Shown here: positions 10,902 through 22,797 of the stretch, piece by piece
Layout of the letters: every line of letters starts with the position of its first letter
Position numbering within the stretch: position 1 is the first letter of the stretch
DNA from: Sarcomyxa edulis
Lineage: Eukaryota; Basidiomycota; Agaricomycetes; Agaricales; Mycenaceae
NCBI GenBank assembly: GCA_009761415.1
Contig: QUOL01000002.1
Coordinates: 2,666,001-2,730,000, forward strand
Direction: 5' to 3'
DNA: 64,000 bases
Notes under the pieces: generated by a model
The model's database searches: none
The model's input: only the letters and a program-made list of their open reading frames with translations
What the model was told of the DNA's origin: nothing
Translations under genes and position numbers: made by a program

Positions 10902-13900
10902 ATGGGAACATCGATGGCGGACGACGGCTACACTTCCTCGGCTACTGCTTGGGATGGAGCAACCTCAGACACACAACCCGGATCTGCCATACCCTCAGGT
11001 TCAATTCTCTACCAAAGACCCCCACGTCTCGAATCACTAGACCAACTACATCACTCCCATTCCCACTCAAATTCAATCTCACCACCACCTCGTACAAGCT
11101 CAGACTCTGTACCCAGATCTTCTACTTCCAGATGGCGGGACAGTCCCACTATCAACGAATCAACTGACCTTCCTCCTTCCGCTTCAGTACAGAGCGAGTC
11201 AACTAGTCTCGTAGAGCCTAGCTTTGATGAGAATGTACTCAGGGCGTTGTGCGAAATGGATGTGAGTACCAGTTATCACCTCTGATTTAATGCTCAACTT
11301 GAACGAATGAATGTACAGTGCGGAATCCCACTACTATTGGACCGGATAAAGCAGAGCATGGTTTCATGTAGAGTGAGTACCCAATCCAATATCTTTCGGG
11401 TCGACGCGGCGACGCAGCGATGACTTCTAGTTTCCGGGCATTTCATGCTATCCGTTGAAAAAGTATCTTTCGGAAGGTCCTGCACTGTCCCCGAAACAGG
11501 AAATGTCGTCTCGAGCCAGACAGTACCTTTTTCTGATGTCCCTCCCCTAACTTCCTGCTTGTACTCGTGCTAATTGCAGTACTATCGCACCCACTCTAGG
11601 AAGCCTCCGTATTCTTCAAAAAACGAGCAGGGATAGAAGAAGAGTACGGCAAGAACCTTCAAAAACTAGCTCGTGCCACCTCCGATATATATTCCATGAA
11701 TGATGGTAAAGCAGGGTATGTCGTTCGTTATTCAAAACGTTTCCGTCTCTTCTCTATTCCTCCCATACCCCCGAATGTCACCGTTCACAATTAATTAATC
11801 AATCGACCGTTTACTCTTCTGGAACAGATCATTCGTCAACGCTTGGCAAACATCCATGCGAATTCATGAACAACTCGGTGATAACAGGATTCGGTTTGGT
11901 CAGCGGCTGAGTGAGATGAGCGATGAGTTGGCGACGTTGGCGAAGGAGGTTGATAAGAACCGGAAACAGGTGAGGATTCGCCTTTTCTCATTACCTACTT
12001 GTTTCTTCTTCTCGATTCTCGATTTTTAACCCCCTTCCCAAACATCACTACTGACACCACCTTTCCTCCCCCTTTGCGCCCCAGACAAAAGACCTAGCAA
12101 CCCGTTACGAACGCGCTCTCCAAGAATCAGAACTAGCCACCGAAAAATCCAAAGCACGGCTCGACATCACATCCGAGGAACTGGAGCGACTGCTCCTCCA
12201 GAAAGAAGGCGAGTCGCTGAAGGACAATGCCTTACAAGGACGGTCGCCTGGGGGTGTAGCAGGGGGAGGTGGGAAGAGGGCGATTGGGAAGGCGGTGGCG
12301 AAGGGAGGTCTGTTGTTGAAGGGGAAGAATCCGGGGAATGTGAGTTGTTTGTCTACTATTTCTATCTCTTTCGGCTTGAGACTTTGGGATGTGAATTTGG
12401 GAGGAGGTGGTGCTGCATATACATTGACATTGACGTTCATGCTGATATTGACTTTTTTCCTGTGTGTGCTGCGTGTCTAGATCCAACGACAAGAAGACGA
12501 CATCAGATCCCGAATGTCCTCTGCGACGGATACGTACAGCAAAGCGCTGACGGAGGTCATTGGTGTGAGGCAGGAGTATTTTAATTTCCAGTTGCCGAGG
12601 ATATTGAGGGTATGTTCGTCCCCCCTTCGCCTTCCCCTCCATTCTACTTTCTACTTCCTCCTTGATTGCATTGTTTCCTCTAATTTACCCTCAGTCACTC
12701 ACATCCCACGTCGTATCGCAGGCCCTGAAAGAATGCACAGACGAAATCGACTTGGGAACGCAATACCACCTCACACGATACGCCTTTCTGTTTGAGAGTA
12801 CGGTTTTGAGTGATGGGGCGACCTTGGTTCCACCGGCGGACGATCCTAGTGGAGGTATGTACGCCCCTTTTTGTTGTTTTGTGTGCGCTTTTGTTTGTTG
12901 TTCGTGTGATGTATACTGTCTTTTGTCTTTATGTTTCGTGGTAAATAGTTGGGGTTTGAGGTGGGACCGTGGTTGGGGCTTGAAGTCTTTCGAGTTTGTC
13001 TTTCGACTTCTTATCATAATAATTTTCTCTTCTCTTCCGCCTCCTTTGCCATCCATATACATCCCCTCACTCTCACACCTATAACTACACATTCCCCCTC
13101 CCCTATCCTTCCTCACCATCTCATCCAAAAATGTTTCTCCGCAAATTAACTTCCCACTCCTTAGCACCAACAGGCCTAGGCCTAAAAGCAGCCATCGAGC
13201 TTATCGACAATCGTGGAGATTTCAAAACTTACATGCAGAACTACGCATATGCGCGAGGGGGTACGACGACGGGTACTACTCCGAAGGTATTGAGAAGAGA
13301 TGGACCGTCTGATGAGGGATTCGTGAGTTCCTATGCCTATACCTATCTTTGTCCTTGTCTTCTTGGTGGCGGCGTTGTTATTTGCTTGGAGTTGTGGGTT
13401 CCCTGAAATCAAATTTTGTGCTAACACCTCAAATACACACAGCTACCCCCATTACCATCTCATAACTCGTACGCGCCGTACGCACCGACGTCGGGGAATA
13501 GCTCTTCTTCTCTACCGCACCAACCACAGCAACAACATTCGCAAAACCAACAACCACCCGCAGACAAAGGTCGCCCAACGTTCGGTGTAGACTTATCCGA
13601 GCAAATGCTCCGAGACAACGCGGAGATCCCACCGATAATGGAGAAATGTTGCGAGGCGATCGAGAAGTATGGGATGAGGAATCAGGGGATATATAGGGTT
13701 AGTGGGACGACTAGTAAGGTTGCGGCATTGAGGGCCAAGTTGGATCGAGGTGAGTGCCTTGATTATCCTCAACAGAGGAGGAGAGGAACATTTACTAACT
13801 TTTGTTCCGGTCGGTGGGTAGACCTGGACGCTGTAGACCTCGATTCTCCCGAATGGTCTTCAGATATCAACAATGTCGCAAGTGTACTCAAGATGTGGCT

Positions 13901-14467
13901 GCGGGAGCTCCCCGATCCATTAATGACGTTCGAGCTTCACAGTGGGTTCATCGATGCTGCTAGTATGTCCCCCGTGCCTCTACTTTAAATGTGTGATGAC
14001 AGTAGTCTAACCACCATCCTGGGCTAGAAATCGAGAACGACAGACTACGACATATTCGATTGCATGAGCGGGTGAACGACCTTCCTGATCCGAATTATGC
14101 GACTTTGAAGTATTTCTTGGGACATTTGTACAAGTATGTATCTCCAGTCTCCCATCTCTTCCATGATAACTGATATGCTCCAGAATAAATCAACACGAAG
14201 ACGAAAACTCCATGTCAATGCAAAATCTTGCGATCGTGTTTGGCCCGACGCTATTCGGGCAGATCCCGCCACAGCCTGCTAATGGCGTGAATGGGAATCC
14301 TATGAATGGATCTATGTCTATGGCTGATACAGCGTTTCAGAATACCGTGCGTACATTTTCCTCTACACATACACCTCTTCCTGTCTGTTGACTGAACGGG
14401 TCTCAAACAGGCTATTGAGACCATTTTGAACCATTACAATGATATCTTCGTCGACGAAACAGAGTAG
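10902..14467 (+). CDS. RGD1: F-BAR domain Rho GTPase-activating protein (Rgd1-like)
   Basis: Thirteen exons (10902-11261, 11319-11372, 11600-11715, 11828-11969, 12085-12339, 12481-12609, 12722-12854, 13174-13322, 13443-13749, 13822-13962, 14028-14133, 14184-14346, 14411-14467) give 703 aa in frame. After a disordered Ser-rich N-terminus, residues about 110-400 form an F-BAR domain: FFKKRAGIEEEYGKNLQKLA, then coiled helices ending EIDLGTQYHLTRYAFLFES. A RhoGAP domain follows from about residue 500, with GVDLSEQMLRD, the arginine finger in GIYRVSG, LKMWLRELPDPLMTF and MSMQNLAIVFGPTLFG. Yeast Rgd1 stimulates GTP hydrolysis by Rho3 and Rho4 at sites of polar growth and cytokinesis. One intron end is ambiguous (acceptor at 12721 or 12694, both in frame). 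An in-frame Met at 10914 could be the start. Confidence 0.92.
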
Positions 14468-14925
14468 ATCTCTCTAACCGTTTTCGGAGAAGTATGACGA
14501 AATATACCAGGGAGACGTTGTGTACATATACCGCGTGCAACTGGTCATGGACAACTTTCTCTCTCCTCTCTCTCCCTCTAGCCCATATTAATACGTATAC
14601 TTCTATTTGTTGTTCATTGCACGCACACACCCTTTTTATTTATGTGAGTTACTACTTACATTACATAGCAGGTACATTTGTATTTTTTCTTCATAGCTGT
14701 ACAAGAGCAATTTTTTCTTGGCCTCAGCGCCCATGGTATTTATGGAGAGAAGCACCATTCTGTATATATAGAGTGACCTAAGTTCGTAAAAGGTGTCGTT
14801 AAGTTGTGAGGCCTGGGTCAAAAGGCAAGGAAAGAAGGGAACAGTGCGGACGGTAACAATCAATACACGGAAGGGATGATGATCAACGACCTCGGGAGAA
14901 GCCAATGTCAATCTTTTCACCGCTA
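14468..14925. other. Convergent 3' spacer
   Basis: Lies between the stop codons of the RhoGAP gene and the minus-strand F-box gene. It should contain both 3' UTRs and polyadenylation signals. No gene seen. Confidence 0.45.
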
Positions 14926-16255
14926 CTATTGAACTGTGCCCCAAATCCCGTCCTCACCGAGCACCCACTCTGTCTTTGAGGGAAAGATGATTTGTCGCAA
15001 CGACGAGCAAACACGGCTCCATTCGACGCAGAGTGATAGCTCTTCTTCTGCATTCCCGTCCCCTGGCTGCCCTACGCCATCTACACTTGTGGGAGAGAGA
15101 TCAAGGGTGATCAAGTGGTGAAACGCACTTAGGACGGCTGACAGGCCTGTCAGTAACCTCTACTCGAGAAAAAGACGGGGAGAAAGGAGAAGGAGAAGGG
15201 AAGATCAACGGCCATTAGAAGGAGGAAAGATAATCATTTCCACGACGGGACAAATCTGAACTCACAATCCCAGTGAAACCGAAATGGAGGGTGTGTCTCA
15301 GCGCGAGTCTTATTTTCAATATCTCTACCGTCGAGAGATGATTGGAGACATTGCGGAGGAGGGTGGGTCGAACAGACATGGCTGACAAGTCGAGACACCG
15401 AAGTGGGACGCTCGTTTGCGCCATTCTCGGCAGATTATCTCGATTGACGTCTGAGTCATGCCCGAGGAGATATAGATATTGTACAGGTCGTCCTGGGAGG
15501 ATGCTTGCGGCGGCGTTAGCTGACCCGCGAAATGACGATAGGGATGGTAGCGCTTCGGGAGGGAGGTTGAGCGATGTATTGTGATCGGACAACTTCAGAT
15601 GACGTAGGGATGGTACTGAGTTCAGAAAGTGGTCGAGGACATGGGTGTACGTCTGTAACCCCTTCACCGATTCTGCTCCCAAGGAGCAGTAGCGCAGATG
15701 AGGGAAGTCACAATGCTCTAGCAGTTGCTCGACGGCGTGTACGCCTAGGTGAGTAGAGGTCGCGAAATTGGCAGGTCCGAGAAATATTTCCAGGGACTCT
15801 AGAAGAGTAAGGGTTTGGAGGACCTTGGCGAGCGCTACAGTCGCGCCTGTCAGAACTGTGGTCTCTCCTGTTAAATCGGACGTGAACAATGGCGATCTGA
15901 CATCGGTCTGCCATCGGATATGGAATTTCCTGACTGCATCGAGAATATGTACTCGTTGCAGTATGGACTGACAACAGCGGAATGTTCTCCAGGGAGATGG
16001 GGAGGGTGCGGATATTGTATCGCATATGGTAATCGAAGAATAAAGGTGGCGTTCTGCGACTGCTTGGAAACGATGTGATACGCGTGAGATTTCGGCGAGG
16101 GTGGGCGGTGGAAGGTATTCGATGATCGCGGAGAGGGTCTCGTTGGGTATGTCTGGACGTGGTGAAGTGTCGAGAATGCATGAATCGTGACTGAGTGGAG
16201 GGGGAGACAGCACTGCATCGATATCCTGTAAATAACTATCGCGAAGGTAGGCCAT
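14926..16255 (-). CDS. F-box protein, two exons
   Basis: Exon 1 (16255-15266) and exon 2 (15159-14926) give 407 aa. The F-box is at about residues 35-80: DIPNETLSAIIEYLPPPTLAEISRVSHRFQ and AERHLYSSI, interrupted only by a short linker. LRR-like segments follow (TLLESLEIFLG, LRHLKLSDHNTSL, LRCLDLSAMSV, STVEILKIRL). Reading straight through exon 1 stops at 15215. A GTGAGT donor after GFTGI and a pyrimidine-rich acceptor before AGGTTACTG restore the frame and add LSAFHHLITLDLSP and ending GIWGTVQ, which continue the repeat pattern. Presumed SCF substrate receptor; the target is unknown. It is not closely related to the F-box pair at 1.8-6.8 kb. Confidence 0.75.
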
Positions 16256-17473
16256 AGGTGCAGCGAGCGTATTTTCGATAATAAGGCGTGGACCGAGAAG
16301 AGACGGCGTGTAACGAGATCACAATTACGGGATCGTGCGGAAAAACCCCGGAACAACTCAGGAGGGAATTCATCGGGAACGGAACATAGGCGGATAGAGA
16401 GATTCGTTGGAGAAATAACGATAGGATGAGATATACACGACTCAGCGAGAGAAACACCGACGCAATATCAAATGACTCACCAATTACCAAAGGGTATTGA
16501 CTACACGTGGCAAGCAGTCTAACCACTATCGACTTTGTGTAGGTGCTCAGAAGAAATGGCGAGAGGAAATGAGGAATAAATAGCACAAGTATAGCAGCTC
16601 GCATTTATGATAAGGTGCCGATCATAAATTCGATGCATACGCCATACAATCCCATCCTCGGTCTTGTTATACGTCCTAATCCCTATCTATAGATAGTGAG
16701 GATGAGGCGAAAAGATAGAGAAATAGCACCTTATCGAGCACGTACGTTAAGATCGTTCGATGTCTCTCATCGCACCGATATTTCCCCTGAGAAAGAACAC
16801 GGCTAGCATGAATGGCCTAATACCCGACTGTCGTATCTGCCGCTCTCCGTAGTCTCTCGTAGACTCACGGTTCGTTCCTGTCCAACCAGTGCCAGGTAAA
16901 TGGAAGCTTGGCGTGGAGAGATGGAGTCTGCGTGTGAGGCGAAGGGAATACATGAATCGCGGATCTGTGAGTTCTCGTGTGGAAGGGACACCGACGCCTA
17001 GAATTTGGTAGAAACGTACACTTAGACTACCGGCCAACATTGACAACGATGAATTGCCCTCTTGAATGTGATCGCCGTGCTAAATGTGGATGGAAGTGCA
17101 AAAGAGACCTGCATATTAATATACACCGCATGGTCAGTCACAAAAAAAGAGTCAAAGCATGCGAAATGTCGGTCCCGAGTGAGCAAGCAGCTCGACCCAA
17201 GGACGCAGCGAGCCCCCACCCAGTGAAGAGCCCAGGGTATCAAGCAGACGCACGTAGCAAGGGACCATAGCAACCATTCCAGGAGGATACACTGCTACAA
17301 ATATTGAATCAGGACAACTGCATACGAAAGGAAAAGGCGAACCCACAAGACAGATATCGTTGCCAGCCAAAGAAGACTTAGGTTCAGACGTGATGGGGAG
17401 TGCGGGAAGGGAATAAGATTACGATAATACAATAGAAATACAGCGAAGATAAGAGAGAAAAAGATGAGAGACT
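16256..17473. other. Intergenic region, no confident gene
   Basis: A 1.2-kb stretch upstream of the F-box gene and downstream of histone H4. Short open frames on the minus strand (for example 16747-17046) have no recognisable motif. No RNA gene seen. Confidence 0.4.
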
Positions 17474-17958
<485 letters not shown>

Positions 17959-18048
17959 TGTTTGATAAAGTGATAAAGTGGTGTTGAAGTTGTGTGGTGG
18001 GTGTTTGGGGGCAAAAGTGCGATTCAGGAATCTCAAATCCGCGCCTAG

Positions 18049-18058
18049 CCTTATATAG
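18049..18058 (-). promoter_or_regulatory. TATA box of histone H4
   Basis: Minus-strand reading CTATATAAGG lies about 90 bases before the H4 start codon in the shared histone promoter. It is followed by a GTCGGC-type sequence that also accompanies the H3 TATA box, suggesting a paired core promoter. Confidence 0.65.
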
Positions 18059-18113
18059 TCGGCGGATGTGGCTGTGCTGAATTTCCTTCGTTGACTGTCC
18101 CAAAGAGCGCGAC

Positions 18114-18124
18114 TGAGTCACGTG
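18114..18124. promoter_or_regulatory. Overlapping TGAGTCA and CACGTG sites
   Basis: A TGAGTCA (bZIP/AP-1-like) site overlaps the palindrome CACGTG (E-box, bHLH) midway between H4 and H3. The position suits a bidirectional control element. That these factors actually bind here is inference. Confidence 0.45.
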
Positions 18125-18140
18125 CCGATCGCGAGTCGCG

Positions 18141-18150
18141 TTTATATAAA
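18141..18150 (+). promoter_or_regulatory. TATA box of histone H3
   Basis: TTTATATAAA, followed by TAGTCGGCC, lies about 90 bases before the H3 ATG, mirroring the arrangement at the H4 side. Confidence 0.65.
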
Positions 18151-18236
18151 TAGTCGGCCAAATTCAAACTTTTCCTCTTAACCGTTGACCACTATCATCA
18201 CCCAAACCACCGCACTTTTCTTCAACTTCATTCTCA

Positions 18237-18772
18237 ATGGCTCGTACCAAGCAGACCGCTCGCAAATCTACTGGTGGCAAAGCGCCCCGTAAACAGCTCG
18301 CAGCCAAGTCTTCCAAGACTTCAGCAGCGCGCAAGACTGCCGTATGTATCTCACGAGACCTTTTTCGCGTCTTTTTTTCGCTCATTTCATCGTGTTTAGA
18401 CCGCCACTGGTGGTGTCAAGAAGCCCCATCGTTTCCGCCCCGGAACTGTCGCTCTCCGTGAAATCAGACGTTACCAGAAGTCGACGGAGCTCCTGATTCG
18501 CAAACTCCCCTTCCAACGTCTTGTTCGTGAAATTGCACAGGATTTCAAGGTTCGTCGTCACGTCTCCTTTTCCTTGATTCTTGTGGCTTACCTGTGCCGT
18601 TTAGACTGATCTCCGATTCCAATCTTCCGCTGTCATGGCTCTGCAAGAAGCTGCAGAGGCATACCTCGTCTCGTTGTTCGAAGACACCAATCTTGCCGCC
18701 ATCCACGCCAAGCGTGTCACCATTCAACCAAAAGATTTGGCGTTGGCACGGAGACTTCGTGGCGAGCGGTGA
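18237..18772 (+). CDS. Histone H3 with a five-residue tail insertion
   Basis: Exons 18237-18341, 18400-18549 and 18605-18772 give 140 aa, against 136 for usual H3 counted with Met. The core is normal: [60 protein letters not shown], ending RRLRGER. The start [19 protein letters not shown] is canonical. Between K23 and the ARK(S/T) motif that contains K27 there are five extra residues, SSKTS (18309-18323), giving [20 protein letters not shown]. The final Ala/Ser after RGER is missing. It is divergently paired with H4. It may be the replication-coupled H3 of this species or a variant; no second H3 is available here for comparison. Confidence 0.95.
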
Positions 18773-20144
18773 GCTGGACTGTTTTCCTCCTTTTTCACAG
18801 TACTGATTATTTTTTTTGTGTAGATCATGATTATCCCTATTTTTTTATCCTTTCTTTATTCTCTGTCTATGTAATCTAGTGTAATCCTATTCCATCTTTT
18901 GCTTCAGCCCTCATTACTGCTATTTGAGTCGCCTGTCGCCCGCATGTGTAAACAGTTACTCCTGGGCAATGTCTTCCTGATTCTTGAGCCAGGTTGTATT
19001 CGCACATTGTTATCCTATCCTTGGTTGACTACTTTGGCTGGAGAAAATAGCTGGGGCTAAGCTGGGTGCGTGCAAGGCCAATCTCTGGTTGTATCATTGA
19101 CAAAATCTACTCCCCTCGAGTGACAGACAGCTTCTAAAACATCGCGTCTCAGAGGCCAACTTCATCGCAACCCGTGTGGCTTTTCGGAGTCCTCCAACGA
19201 TCTACAAGCCTGCTGGATCATCAATGTCGAGATTATTCCAACTAGAAGTTCAGAGCTCTGAGGACGAGTAGCCTGCCCAAGAGCTCACTGTAGGGACCCA
19301 AATACAGTCTCCTCGCTTCATGTGGCAAGACGGCCATACATACTCCCAATCCTCCCGACGCATCTGAGCGATGTCTTATCCACTTTCTCACACCAGTATT
19401 TGCTTCTCGAATGCTTATGTTGCTTCGCATCGGTTTCCTCGCACCTTATAATCGGTCTTCGTGCCTGCGTTACCGGCATTATCATTGATCCTGGCGTCTA
19501 GACGATGTCAGGAGCGTTTCCCCATGCCATCCATGTGATGCTATTTTGATCTTCACCCTCCGACAGCCATGACACAACAATCGGGACGTCTGGCCTAGGC
19601 ATCCTTGCACATGCGTAATCGGAATACCTCTCATCCCTTCCGGCTTATCGAATCTGAGAATTGTTCGTTGTACAAATCTGGGAGCTATCACTGGCGGTTG
19701 TTTGGTACCGTGGCTAATACCAAACTTACCAAACACCTTGGTCTAGCTCGGTGATTCAAACATTTGGAGATTCCAAAGTTCGAAGAGGTTATCTACACTT
19801 CCAGACCAGATGGAGTCCACAAGATTTATGCTACTTCATGATTCCTGAAGTGAGGTAAACGCGGTAAATGGTCGCCCCTATCTGCAACGTGCCCGCCTCG
19901 TGGGTGCCATGGACACAGACCAGGCTGCTCCGCACGTCTTCCTAGATCGTCCGAGCCACCCCTCTTCGCTGGCACAGGTCTAGGCTCTCGTAAAAATGCT
20001 ACTCCATATAAAAGGTTTCTCAGAAACGGCTTAGCGAGCTCACTTTTCCACTTTCCATTCGTTTCTAACATCGAAACACCGCAATTTGACATCAAAGGAC
20101 TTCATACCCTTCACACTCAATACAACACGGTACTACACGCATCA
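18773..20144. other. Intergenic region, no confident gene
   Basis: This 1.4-kb spacer lies between H3 and the coiled-coil gene. Only short open frames occur, without recognisable domains. The final part holds the promoter noted at 20007. Confidence 0.4.
20007..20014 (+). promoter_or_regulatory. TATA box upstream of the coiled-coil gene
   Basis: TATAAAAG about 130 bases before the start codon at 20145, on the same strand and at a spacing compatible with a short 5' UTR. Confidence 0.5.
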
Positions 20145-21092
20145 ATGTCCAACGCAAAATCCGATAACTTTCGTCTGAGTGCCCTTGAAGAAGGCTGGGA
20201 TCTTCAGAGCTGTGTCTTGGACCCTTTGCAGGAAGAGGCGCTTTACCAGCGCGAGGAAGGGCTTTATCAGGACATAGGAGAAGTGCCACCTCACACTATC
20301 GACGAATTGTCGGGACAGCCAGTGATTGACTATTCCAAAGTAAAGGTCAGTAGTTGGCGTGTTATTGCTTGACTGCACAGAACGCTTCCTGACATCGAGC
20401 TGGTGGCACAGAGAGAGGTAAAGCTTCAGCGCCAGGTGACGAGCTTGTCCGAAGAAGTCAGGGACCTCAAGATCGAGCTCAGTAAGCTGAGAGCCGATAC
20501 CAACGATGAGAAACGACAATTCAAACTATGGCAAGTCGCCAAGAACGCCTTGTTAGGTATGCAATTTCTGAATTCTCGAACACATGCTGACTACTGACCT
20601 CATTATTGGCCAGCATACAATATTTACGTGTGGGACACATGTCTAACACAGGCTCAACGTCAGACATTGGCTAGTATAAATATCTTCGATTGTGCGTTCA
20701 TACCTCTTCGTTTTGCGGCTCCTTCCTATCACTAACACCCCGTTCATCTAGTGAAAGAATTGCATGAGGCCCATCTGCGCGTGAGAGACCCGTCTAATCC
20801 ACCTAAAGACGACGTCCCAGCGCAAACTGCCTACGAGATCTACTCCACTCTTCCGGAGGGTATTCAGCAGCTGGGCACGGTCTTGCTAAAGAACCTGAAC
20901 GACATTTATCACCATCCCCTAGCGCCTCCTCGTACCTCGCAAGAGCAGTTCAAAGCGCTCGTCGATACTCACCTTCAGTCGTTCTCGAAAGAATGGATCG
21001 ATGGGTTAATGCAAACGAAAACGTACGTGGTCGAGACAGATCCCAACGACCCACCTCGGACACACAGGGTTCTCCGTCCCATCTTCGATTGA
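20145..21092 (+). CDS. Hypothetical protein with central coiled coil
   Basis: Exons 20145-20345, 20412-20556, 20614-20691 and 20752-21092 give 254 aa in frame. I do not recognise the family. Residues about 65-105 (REVKLQRQVTSLSEEVRDL and KIELSKLRAD) have a heptad pattern and should form a coiled coil. The C-terminal part is rich in Pro, Thr and His, with no catalytic motif, signal peptide or membrane segment. An upstream TATA box and three well-formed introns support a real gene. Confidence 0.7.
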
Positions 21093-21451
21093 TTCAGAGG
21101 GGGCTATATACCTGGGTCCTGCTAGCATCGTCAGGGCCTGACTTAGTAGGGGTTATATACTATTAGATATAAAAAAACATCAATATTGCACATATTTATC
21201 AAGTCTACGACGCACGTACTCGCAAGTTCCTGAATTCGGACCTTCGACGGATCCGGGGGTTCCTGCCAATAGCAGCGCCAGCTTTTGAATTTGTCATGAT
21301 ATCCATACCTAGGATATGAAGAGGTTTTCACCAGACGAGAACGAACGAAAACGCGATTTAGAATGCATGGTACAACAATTGGAGGGTATGTTATTTTGGT
21401 TCCACAATGAGCCGTGTGCAGCACGGCAATGAGCTCTCTCTCTCTTCTCTC
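21093..21451. other. Convergent 3' spacer
   Basis: Lies between the coiled-coil gene and the minus-strand TPT1-like locus. No feature beyond presumed 3' UTRs. Confidence 0.4.
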
Positions 21452-22705
21452 TCAGGCCAGCTGGAGCGGTATATCTTCGGCATACAATTGGTGATCCTCT
21501 TCCCAATCCGCTACTGCCGTGTTCTGTATCTTGACCTGGTGCACTCGAAAGAAATACCGAGGTTCGAGTTTCCCTTCACTATCTCCACTGGTAACGAATT
21601 CACCTTGACGCGTCAGGTATATCTTGATTCCGTCTTGAAGCGCTTGAAGCATGTCGATGTGAATTATAGTGGATTTTTCGTGTGGTGTTTCTGAATTTCA
21701 CATGAGTCCACGTTAAATGAGGGAGGAAACGGAAACTGACTGGAAACAAAGTTGTTCTCTGCATTGTCTTTGAAAAGACGGATGAGGTCACCCTTTCCGA
21801 CAGAAATACCCTCTTGTGCTTTGCGAAGAATTTAAGTCCGCATAGCGAAGACAAGCATACATAGAGAATGGGACTAACACAGTCTTTCCCAAGAGAGCGA
21901 GCTAGTGAAATATATCGCCGAGGGTGTATTCGGCGAGGGCAATAGTCGTCTCAATGTGGTATCTATGGACTATGAGAAGGGTAATGAAGTGTGAGACGTG
22001 ATATGACTTCGTTGTATCCACGTACCGGTGCAGTATGTCCAGTTTTCGCTCTTATCCACAACACTCCGTTTTCCAGCCCATATTCCGATATGTCAGGCTC
22101 GGAGATACATTTGAATCGGTGTTTTGGGTCATGCGACGCGTAATGCAGGAGAGTATCCATATCTATACTTCCGTGGAATCGGGGATGTCGTAGCTATCGA
22201 AGATTAGCATACAAGCAACCCAAGACGAATGCTGCTAACTGCTCACCAGTTCGTCAATCCGTATAAACCCATCGAGCCGCACGTTCAGACCCTCCGCTAG
22301 TCCGTGATGTCGAAGAATCCAGAGTAGCTTGTGAATGAACACTCGCATCTCATCATTTTGTATATGATGCACGTCTCGTGTTTTTTGTAGTGCTCTCCAA
22401 GGTACTTTGTGATACCCGATCCTGTTCTTGTGATTGAAAGTCCACCCAAATTCGTGTTCAGGGTTCGCTGGTCTTCTGAAGTTTTGCTGTCTAATTCGCC
22501 AGGCTGGAAGTGAGTATTTTCTAGAGGGCCATGTGGTGAATTCAAGATAGAACGGGAGCTTTGCACGGCAACGAGGAAGGGAAAGCAGAGAGAGCATGCC
22601 AGCAATTTCCGGGTGTGCGAATCTTTGAAGAACAGCCCGACGCTTTTGGATTCGGGATTCACGTTTCTTGTCTCTGACCACTTCCTCGACAGGCTACTCG
22701 TTCAT
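21452..22705 (-). pseudogene. tRNA 2'-phosphotransferase (TPT1/KptA)-like locus, probably degenerate
   Basis: Reading the minus strand, three separated pieces match TPT1/KptA. Piece 1 (about 22347-22248) has LLWILRHHGLAEGLNVRLDG, with the Arg-His of the N-terminal active site. Piece 2 (about 22194-22028), after a good intron, has LRHPRFHG, HDPKHRFK and WIRAKTGHT (family consensus WIRAxQGHS). Piece 3 (about 21679-21452) has IIHIDMLQALQDGIKIYL and EGKLEPRYF. The enzyme removes the splice-junction 2'-phosphate from spliced tRNAs using NAD. Between pieces 2 and 3 I cannot find the HGT and R-x-H-x-H stretch that binds NAD, and the frames there are broken. The in-frame ATG at 22705 meets a TAG at its fourth codon; a Met near 22347 would avoid that. 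It may be a pseudogene, or a diverged gene with introns I failed to resolve. Confidence 0.55.
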
Positions 22706-22797
22706 TTTACTGTCAATCTTTCAGCTCAATCTGCGTAATAATCTAGAGAAACCTTGGAATAAACCGAGGACATCCAGAATTTCTCTCTGACTTTTAT

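Noticed and set aside
12694..12721. Alternative acceptor in the RhoGAP gene adding nine residues (SLTSHVVSQ)
   Set aside because: In frame, but it would insert residues into a conserved F-BAR helix. The acceptor at 12721 gives the expected LPRILRALKECTDEIDL; both may occur.
18319..18342. Possibility that the extra H3 residues are a tiny unspliced intron
   Set aside because: The only GT...AG span there is 17 bases (GTCTTCC...TTCAG), too short for splicing by any known spliceosome in fungi, so the residues are taken as coding.
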